A stretch of DNA of 64,000 nt, taken from Clostridia bacterium. GTDB lineage: Bacteria; Bacillota; Clostridia; TANB77; CAG-508. The notes under the pieces are model-generated. The model worked only from the letters and a program-made list of their open reading frames with translations. It searched no databases and was not told the origin of the DNA. How positions within the stretch are numbered: the first letter of the stretch is position 1; every line of letters begins with the position of its first letter. The DNA is taken from NCBI GenBank assembly GCA_022799315.1, contig JAAWOE010000007.1:1-64000 (forward strand). Reading direction: 5' to 3'. A program made the translations under genes and the position numbers. This document shows, piece by piece, positions 57,551 through 64,000 of the stretch.

Positions 57551-58323
57551 TTAAAATTTTTCTACTTGCTTTAAAATTGGAAATTCTTTTCTAAATTTTC
57601 TTAATTTCTCTATATCTAAGTCTTGTATAATAATCCCTTCTTCTTTTTCAATATTAGATATAATTGTTCCATCATAAGAAATTATTCGTGTATTACCACA
57701 TCTTTCTTTTTCTGCTATTCCTCCTGTTTGGTTACAAGCGCAAAAATATACTTGATTTTCAATTGCTCTTGCTCTAGTTAATATTTCCCATGCCAGTTCT
57801 CCTGTAGATTTTCTAAAACTAGATGGTAAAAATATTACTTCTGCACCATTTAATACAAGTGTTTTAAAATATTCTGGATATCTAAGGTCAAAGCATATTC
57901 CTATACCTATTTTTACTCCATCTATTTCAACAAACCCTAACTTGTTTCCTTTTATTGTATCTCTTCCTTCATCTATTTTTAAATCTTCCCTATCTACTGT
58001 ATACATATAAATTTTATCATATCTATGTATTATTTCACCATTTCTATTAATTACAAGAGAGGTATTTGTTATATTGTCTGTATCTTCAACCTTTAATGCT
58101 AAACTTCCTAATATAATATTCTTTTAGCATATTCTTTAAAATCTCTAATTATTGTTGAATCTATACTTTCTGCTCCTCTACCTTGTCCCCAATATAAAAA
58201 TTTTTCTGACAAGCATATAATATCTGCTTTTTGTTTAACAGCCTCATCCATGAAGCTAATTGCTTTATCTATATTTTCTTGCTTATTATCTTTTGAATTC
58301 ATTTGTATTAATGATACTCTCAA
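57551..58323 (-). pseudogene. Nitrilase-family amidohydrolase broken by a non-CGG frameshift
   Basis: The 5' part (TTG start behind AGGAGG; VSLIQMNSKDN, ADIICLSEKF with Glu) and the 3' part (GSLALKVED, then Lys in RYDKIYMYT, GICFDLRYPEYF with Cys) together form one carbon-nitrogen hydrolase. They are out of phase near 58122-58125. The needed correction is -1 (or one lost base) at an A4 tract, giving AKKNIILGS, not the +1 CGG pattern. Frame zero ends at TAG two codons on. It may be a genuine pseudogene, a sequence error in the A run, or -1 slippage. Confidence 0.7.
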
Positions 58324-58405
58324 TATATGTACCTCCTATATTTTTTATCATTTTACCATAAAAGTATGCAATTGTAAAACATTATTTCTTAATCTATATA
58401 AAAAG

Positions 58406-58437
58406 GGACGTGAGGCACACATTGTACCTCACGTCAT
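58406..58437 (-). terminator. Terminator
   Basis: GACGTGAGG / CCTCACGTC stem followed by T residues on the minus strand. Confidence 0.75.
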
Positions 58438-58438
58438 T

Positions 58439-58840
58439 TTAGTCTGCTATTTCATCAAGTCGAGTTCCGGGATACTCAAGTGCGGGTGTACCTGCACCTT
58501 TGGAGCGATCCGTAATTCTCCTGCCGCTGTCATCTTCGTCTTTGGTCATTTTGTAGACATTACATTTCCAGCTCAGAAGTTTCTTTTTGAGGTACTGACT
58601 TATTTCATCCGGCGTTTTCTCCGTATTTGTTGTCAGCCACTCAAACATTTCTTCCATTTTTAAGATCGGAATATCCCGACAGTATACTTCCACATCTGTC
58701 AGGTCGTGTTCGCCCGCCTTCTGGATTGTGATGTTCCACATATAATACTCTCCAGAGCCATTCTTCCACGGAATACATTTTATAATATATCCGTTGTTTA
58801 CTGCCATTGCTCCGTTCCGTGAATCAAATTGAATCTTCAT
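58439..58840 (-). CDS. Unknown protein of foreign base composition
   Basis: 133 residues. No domain recognised; NGYIIKCIPWKNGSGEYYMWNITIQKAGEH and SGRRITDRSKGAG are its most distinctive parts. G and C are clearly more frequent than in neighbours (GCG, CCG, CGC, GGC codons), which suggests recent transfer. Two in-frame CGG codons (58817-58819, Arg8; 58676-58678, Arg55) sit in an uninterrupted frame. ATG chosen behind AAGGAGGG. It has its own terminator. Confidence 0.6.
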   Translation of the reverse strand: MKIQFDSRNGAMAVNNGYIIKCIPWKNGSGEYYMWNITIQKAGEHDLTDVEVYCRDIPILKMEEMFEWLTTNTEKTPDEISQYLKKKLLSWKCNVYKMTKDEDDSGRRITDRSKGAGTPALEYPGTRLDEIAD

Positions 58841-59037
58841 AAGTTGCCCTCCTTTAGCCATACATGGCTGATGTTTTTTTACTAGCTATACTAATATTAT
58901 ACTAAATTTCTAGCGGCAAGTCAAGTTTATGTAAATTCCTCACATGTTTTCTTTTTCTCCATTATGTTGCTTTTTTCTTACATATAGCTCAAAATTCGGC
59001 AATTTATACTATTATTTTAATATATCTCCCCTATATG

Positions 59038-59066
59038 TTGAATTTTATGGTATTTTCTGATATAAT
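59038..59066 (+). promoter_or_regulatory. Promoter of the Cys-rich gene
   Basis: TTGAAT, 17-base spacer, TATAAT. Confidence 0.75.
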
Positions 59067-59097
59067 TATACAAAATCAAGAAAGAGAGGATTAACAC

Positions 59098-59298
59098 ATG
59101 TGTGAACCTATTGTAGTTTCATGCAACAAGAAAAAGAAAAATTCTTCTACTTGTTTGGTTTGCTCTTGTCGGAATCACTGTTCAGATTGCCGTGGCCGTT
59201 CTAAACCTAGTATTTGCAAAAAATGCATTTTTTACATTACCAATTTATGTGACGGCCGCCAATTAAAGGCGCAAACCCAAAAGACTGATTCGCATTAG
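59098..59298 (+). CDS. Cys-rich small protein, foreign composition
   Basis: 66 residues with ten Cys, many in CxxC or CxC pairs (CLVCSCRNHCSDC, CKKC), suggesting zinc or cluster binding. GC-richer than its neighbours (CGG, CGC, GGC). It contains an in-frame CGG (59170-59172, Arg25) in an open frame. AGAGAGGA before the ATG. Its stop lies inside a terminator hairpin (59280-59314). Function unknown. Confidence 0.65.
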   Translation: MCEPIVVSCNKKKKNSSTCLVCSCRNHCSDCRGRSKPSICKKCIFYITNLCDGRQLKAQTQKTDSH

Positions 59299-59314
59299 CG
59301 AACCAGTCTTTTAT
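59282..59314. terminator. Bidirectional terminator
   Basis: AAAAGACTG / CAGTCTTTT stem with inner TTCGC/GCGAA; serves the Cys-rich gene and lexA. Confidence 0.75.
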
Positions 59315-59315
59315 T

Positions 59316-59972
59316 TTACATTTTTCTAAATACACCAGCAACTTTTCCAAGTATTTTACAATCTGGTACAATAATTGGATCCATAGTAGAATTTTCTGGT
59401 TGTAATCTAATATGGTCTTTTTCTTTATAGAAAGTTTTTACTGTTGCTTCATCTTCTATTAATGCAACTACAATTTCTCCATTATTAGCTGTATTTTGTT
59501 TTTTAACTAATATATAATCACCATCTAAAATTCCTGCTTCTATCATACTTTCTCCACGTACTGTAAGCATGAAAGATTCACTGTTTCCAACAAAATCAAT
59601 TGGAATAGGAAATGTATCTGTTACATTTTCTACTGCTAAGATTGGTGCTCCTGCTGTTATTTTTCCTATAACAGGTACTTCTACCATTTCTTTTCCTGAA
59701 TAAAATTCTTTCATTGATGTTTGGTTTTTATTTTCTCCTGCTCCACCTTTTAATAGTTTCAATGTTCTTCCTTTTTGTGACTCTTTTTTAATATATCCTT
59801 TTTCTTCTAATTTTGCAAGATATCCATGTACTGTTGCAGTTGATTTTAGCCCTACTGCTTTTCCAATTTCTCTAACTGATGGTGGATAGCTATTTAATGC
59901 TATTTGTTTTTCGATAAATTTTAATATTGATTTTTCTCTTTTATTTAGTTCATTTGGGTCCTTTTTGTTCAT
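59316..59972 (-). CDS. lexA: LexA repressor
   Basis: 218 residues. Winged-helix DNA-binding domain at 1-75 ([36 protein letters not shown]). Self-cleavage site Ala-Gly in GKITAGAPI, catalytic Ser in [10 protein letters not shown] and Lys in DEATVKTFY. It represses the SOS regulon until RecA triggers cleavage. A candidate operator is upstream. Confidence 0.97.
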   Translation of the reverse strand: MNKKDPNELNKREKSILKFIEKQIALNSYPPSVREIGKAVGLKSTATVHGYLAKLEEKGYIKKESQKGRTLKLLKGGAGENKNQTSMKEFYSGKEMVEVPVIGKITAGAPILAVENVTDTFPIPIDFVGNSESFMLTVRGESMIEAGILDGDYILVKKQNTANNGEIVVALIEDEATVKTFYKEKDHIRLQPENSTMDPIIVPDCKILGKVAGVFRKM

Positions 59973-60029
59973 ACAATACCACTCCCTTTATATATTTGTC
60001 ACTATGGTATCATAAAAGCAAAAAAAAGT

Positions 60030-60043
60030 CAAACAAAAGTTTG
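60030..60043. promoter_or_regulatory. Candidate LexA operator at lexA
   Basis: The palindrome CAAAC-AAAA-GTTTG lies 58 bases upstream of lexA and overlaps a -35-like TTGACT on the minus strand. It resembles but does not match the usual GAAC-N4-GTTC box. Confidence 0.35.
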
Positions 60044-60068
60044 AACTTTTTTAAAAAATTTGTTTGTT

Positions 60069-60572
60069 TTATTTTTTTAGATACACATCATATATGGCCC
60101 AAACTTGAAAATAATTTGAACTATGATAAACTATACACTTTGAAATTGATAATTCACCTGTATCACTATTATAGCTTTTCGTTATTTTGTTAACATATGT
60201 AGCATCATTAGAGTTAGCTTCTTGAATTCCTGTTAACACTATAACGAAATCATCTTCTGTATAATTTTTATATTCTTTTATATTTGAAATAGAAATTGAT
60301 TTTTCATACCTTCCGCTACAATTTGATTCTAGTAATATCATTTCATTGGCTTTTGTATCTTCTTTCCAGTTATCGCCTATAATTACACCAGATAATTGTT
60401 CTTGTTCATCTTTTTGTGCATTTTGATATTTTTTTGCCGCTTCTTTTGATATTTTTATTAATCCATTTTCTCCAATTGAAAAATATAGTACAATTCCAAC
60501 TAAAATTAACATTATAATAATTGTAATTATTAGTGACACTATTGTTATTGCTTTTTCATTTCCTATTTTCAT
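60069..60572 (-). CDS. Orphan pseudopilin-like protein
   Basis: 167 residues. EKAITIVSLIITIIIMLILVGIVLYFSIG is a prepilin-type helix, but the residue before the cleavage point is Ala rather than Gly, and Glu5 is absent. The head (about 60-167) contains Cys83 and Cys143. Cleavage by prepilin peptidase is less certain here. Confidence 0.65.
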   Translation of the reverse strand: MKIGNEKAITIVSLIITIIIMLILVGIVLYFSIGENGLIKISKEAAKKYQNAQKDEQEQLSGVIIGDNWKEDTKANEMILLESNCSGRYEKSISISNIKEYKNYTEDDFVIVLTGIQEANSNDATYVNKITKSYNSDTGELSISKCIVYHSSNYFQVWAIYDVYLKK

Positions 60573-60661
60573 TAAATTTCATCCCTTATATTGCATGATT
60601 TAATGACATTATATGTTACACCATATTTCTTGTAAACATATTTTATGTTTATTGATTATTA

Positions 60662-60743
60662 TAAAAATAAGAAACTCTTTCTTATTTTTATACATATTCT
60701 ATATAAAATAAACACAATGAATATAATTCATTGTGTTTATTTT

Positions 60744-60746
<3 letters not shown>
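60662..60746 (-). terminator. Hairpins between obg and the pseudopilin gene
   Basis: AAATAAACACAATGAA / TTCATTGTGTTTATTT (60707-60746) is the obg terminator; AAAAATAAGAAA / TTTCTTATTTTT is a second hairpin at 60662-60690. Confidence 0.8.
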
Positions 60747-62031
<1,285 letters not shown>

Positions 62032-62042
62032 CTAATAAATTC

Positions 62043-63065
62043 TTATTTTTCAATCTTAAAATAATCTAGTTTCATAGCATCCTTCACTTTTTCCATAGTA
62101 ATTGATGCTTCTTTTCTTGCAGTTTTCGTTCCTTCCATTAGTATTTCTTTTACAAGTTCTGGTCTTTCCTCATAATAATGTCTTTTCTCTCTAATTGGTG
62201 CTAGATGTTCTACTATTCTTTTTATTAATTGCTTTTTACAAGCAACACAACCTCTTTTTCCAGCTTTACATTCTTCACAAATTATTTCTACTTCGTCTTT
62301 ACTAAATAAGTTATGATAATATGCCACCATACACACATTAGGATTTCCCGGGTCATCTTTTTTTATTCTTGCAGGGTCTGTTACTGCACTCATAACTTTT
62401 TTTGCAATCTCTTCTTCTGAATCTGATAAGTAAATTGCATTTCCTAAAGATTTTCCCATTTTTTCATTCCCATCTAGTCCTTTAATTCTTTTGTTTTCTC
62501 CTAAATATGCTTGTGGCTCTTTTAGAGTCTCTCCATATATAGAATTAAATTTTCTAACAATTTCTCTACATTGTTCAATTAATGGCAATTGGTCTTCTCC
62601 TACTGGAATAATGGTCGCATCAAATGCTGTTATATCTGCTGCTTGGCTTACAGGGTAACCTAAGAATCCATATGTTACACTTTCACCAAATATTTCTCTT
62701 TTTTGTGCTATTTCTGTTTTAACAGTTGGATTTCTTTCTAGTCTTGCAATAGTTACAAGATTTGAATAAAACACGGTAAGTTCTGCTATTTCTGGTACCA
62801 TAGATTGTAAAAAAATCGTAGCTTTATTAGGATCAATTCCCACTGCCAATTGGTCCATTACAATTTCTTTTACATTGCTTTTTACTTTCTCAGGATTTGC
62901 AAAATTATCTGTTAATGCTTGAACGTCTGCAACTTCAATAAATGTTTCATATTCATTTTGAAGCTTAACTCTATTTTGTAAAGAACCAAAATAATGACCA
63001 ATATGTAATTTTCCTGTTGGTCTATCTCCTGTTAAAATACGTTTTTTTGTCTCTTTATCTGCCAT
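62043..63065 (-). CDS. trpS: Tryptophanyl-tRNA synthetase
   Basis: 340 residues. Class I signature PTGKLHIGHY and KMGKSLGN (KMSKS variant). A Cys cluster CEECKAGKRGCVAC is typical of the zinc-bearing bacterial form. It sits between rpmA and obg, an uncommon position. Confidence 0.96.
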   Translation of the reverse strand: MADKETKKRILTGDRPTGKLHIGHYFGSLQNRVKLQNEYETFIEVADVQALTDNFANPEKVKSNVKEIVMDQLAVGIDPNKATIFLQSMVPEIAELTVFYSNLVTIARLERNPTVKTEIAQKREIFGESVTYGFLGYPVSQAADITAFDATIIPVGEDQLPLIEQCREIVRKFNSIYGETLKEPQAYLGENKRIKGLDGNEKMGKSLGNAIYLSDSEEEIAKKVMSAVTDPARIKKDDPGNPNVCMVAYYHNLFSKDEVEIICEECKAGKRGCVACKKQLIKRIVEHLAPIREKRHYYEERPELVKEILMEGTKTARKEASITMEKVKDAMKLDYFKIEK

Positions 63066-63177
63066 GTTTTAATTTCCTCCTTGTATTTTATTATATATTA
63101 CTATTTCGCACTTCAAAAACTAATTTTCACAAATTTTTCAATAGATATTTCTATTATACTCTAATTTATTAAAAAAA

Positions 63178-63202
63178 ACAACTCCAAATATGGAGTTGTC
63201 CT
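63178..63202 (-). terminator. Terminator of rpmA
   Basis: ACAACTCCA / TGGAGTTGT stem with eight T residues on the minus strand. Confidence 0.85.
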
Positions 63203-63208
63203 TTATAT

Positions 63209-63610
63209 TTAAGCTTCTTCTTTGTCTGCTTTTTTAGTAGTTTTTCTTGTTGTTGTTTTTTTAACTTCAACTTTTTCTTCTGCTACTTCTTCTTTAACGA
63301 CTTCTTTTTTAGCAGCTTTTTTAACTTCTTTTTTTGGTTCTTCAACAACAGTTTCTTGAACTTCGTAGACACTTACCTTTTTCTTGTCTCTACCTAATCT
63401 TTCAAATTTAACTGTTCCATCTACTAATGCATATAAAGTATCATCACTACCAATTCCTACATTAGTTCCTGGATGGATATGAGTTCCTCTTTGTCTAACT
63501 AATATATTTCCTGCTAGAACGAATTGTCCGTCTGCACGTTTTACACCAAGACGTTTAGATTCACTATCTCTTCCGTTCTTAACACTACCTTGACCTTTCT
63601 TATGAGCCAT
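63209..63610 (-). CDS. rpmA: 50S ribosomal protein L27 with a Lys/Glu tail
   Basis: 133 residues, against about 85-95 in most bacteria. Residues 1-85 are L27 ([30 protein letters not shown]). The N-terminus begins directly with AHKKG, without the short Prp-cleaved extension usual in Firmicutes. The last 45 residues are low-complexity Lys/Glu/Val/Thr. Start at ATG behind AGGAGTG. Confidence 0.96.
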   Translation of the reverse strand: MAHKKGQGSVKNGRDSESKRLGVKRADGQFVLAGNILVRQRGTHIHPGTNVGIGSDDTLYALVDGTVKFERLGRDKKKVSVYEVQETVVEEPKKEVKKAAKKEVVKEEVAEEKVEVKKTTTRKTTKKADKEEA

Positions 63611-63671
63611 GCTACATTTCACTCCTTCCTAACTATATGATGTTTATATCACTTTACTATAAATCTAAATT

Positions 63672-64000
63672 TTATTCTTCTACTTTAGCTTCTGCTTCAG
63701 CTTTAGGTGCTGCTTTTTTTGCAGCTGGTTTTTTAATAGAAGTAATTTCAACCTTTGTATATGGTTGTCTGTGTCCTTGTTTTCTTCTATAATTCTTTTT
63801 AGCTTTATATTTGAAAACAACTATTTTTTTACCTTTTCCGTGTGATAAAACTTTTCCTTCAACTTTGAAACCTTTTACATAAGGAGCTCCAACTTCTACT
63901 TTTTCTCCGTCAGCTACTAAAACTACATTATCAAATGTAACTTTTTTTCCTTCTTCTGCATCAAGTTTTTCGAAGAATACAACATCTCCTTCTACTACTT
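63672..64000 (-). CDS. rplU: 50S ribosomal protein L21 (cut by window edge)
   Basis: The 109 C-terminal residues are visible; the N-terminus lies beyond 64000. [30 protein letters not shown] and [22 protein letters not shown] are L21 signatures. It ends with an Ala/Lys/Glu-rich tail ([18 protein letters not shown]). No prp gene lies between rplU and rpmA. Confidence 0.95.
   Translation of the reverse strand, partial: VVEGDVVFFEKLDAEEGKKVTFDNVVLVADGEKVEVGAPYVKGFKVEGKVLSHGKGKKIVVFKYKAKKNYRRKQGHRQPYTKVEITSIKKPAAKKAAPKAEAEAKVEE

Noticed and set aside
58100..58140. Counting the nitrilase break as an eighteenth CGG site
   Set aside because: There is no CGG; the frame change needed is -1 at an A tract next to TAG.

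Overview
The window is very AT-rich and reads as one chromosomal segment of a Gram-positive, spore-forming-type Clostridia relative, probably an uncultured gut lineage. The evidence is the gene content: a SpoIVFA/SpoIVFB pair, SpoVB-type flippase, YlbJ, YyaC-like and YmxH-like proteins, a LiaF-like regulator, a serine T-box, rubrerythrin, strong AGGAGG ribosome sites and AGA-dominated arginine usage. No tRNA, rRNA or CRISPR array is visible.

The outstanding observation is a recoding pattern. Thirteen otherwise normal genes, several of them core housekeeping genes (mfd, engB/ysxC, obg, deoD, rluD, a 23S rRNA methyltransferase), are each interrupted by one or two single-base frameshifts. All 17 breaks have the same form: one extra C directly before a glycine codon, so that frame zero reads CGG. 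Skipping that C and reading GGN as Gly restores a family-standard protein each time, and every reconstructed gene closes exactly on a stop codon. In my scan CGG is never an ordinary sense codon in the native genes. It occurs as a plain in-frame codon only in three GC-richer, foreign-looking genes. This points to a genome in which CGG is a +1 translational frameshift signal (or CGGN a four-base glycine codon). A systematic sequence artefact is the main alternative.

Layout. 1-7.5 kb: small hydrolases, a tiny gene with its own promoter and terminator, a twice-shifted cysteine peptidase, a MATE transporter fused to a cytidylate-kinase-like domain, and rubrerythrin. 7.5-20 kb: an orphan pseudopilin, patatin lipase, LytTR/LiaF-like regulators, a toxin-antitoxin pair, rpsF-ssb-rpsR, a second pseudopilin, the spoIVF pair, YyaC-like protein, HU and SpoVB. 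20-24 kb: a VirD4/TraG-like ATPase converging on a replication-relaxation-like protein. 24-32.7 kb: S1-domain protein, two pseudouridine synthases, tagA, lspA, a YmxH-like gene and small hydrolases. 33-48 kb: T-box-serS-engB, an rRNA methyltransferase, mfd, mscL, rimO, deoD, ppaC, hslO and an Rpn-type nuclease. 48-58 kb: a TagO-rubredoxin fusion, ylbJ, pdp, rnhB, HtrA and rplM-rpsI. 58-64 kb: two foreign-looking genes, lexA, obg, trpS, rpmA and rplU (cut by the window edge).

Between genes there are several families of short palindromic repeats, including a 157-bp MITE-like element in two copies with perfect 25-bp terminal inverted repeats in one of them, nested GGGTCGA/TCGACCC hairpins, and a terminally inverted element at 13.5 kb. 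Four isolated pseudopilin-like genes are scattered through the window without any assembly machinery.
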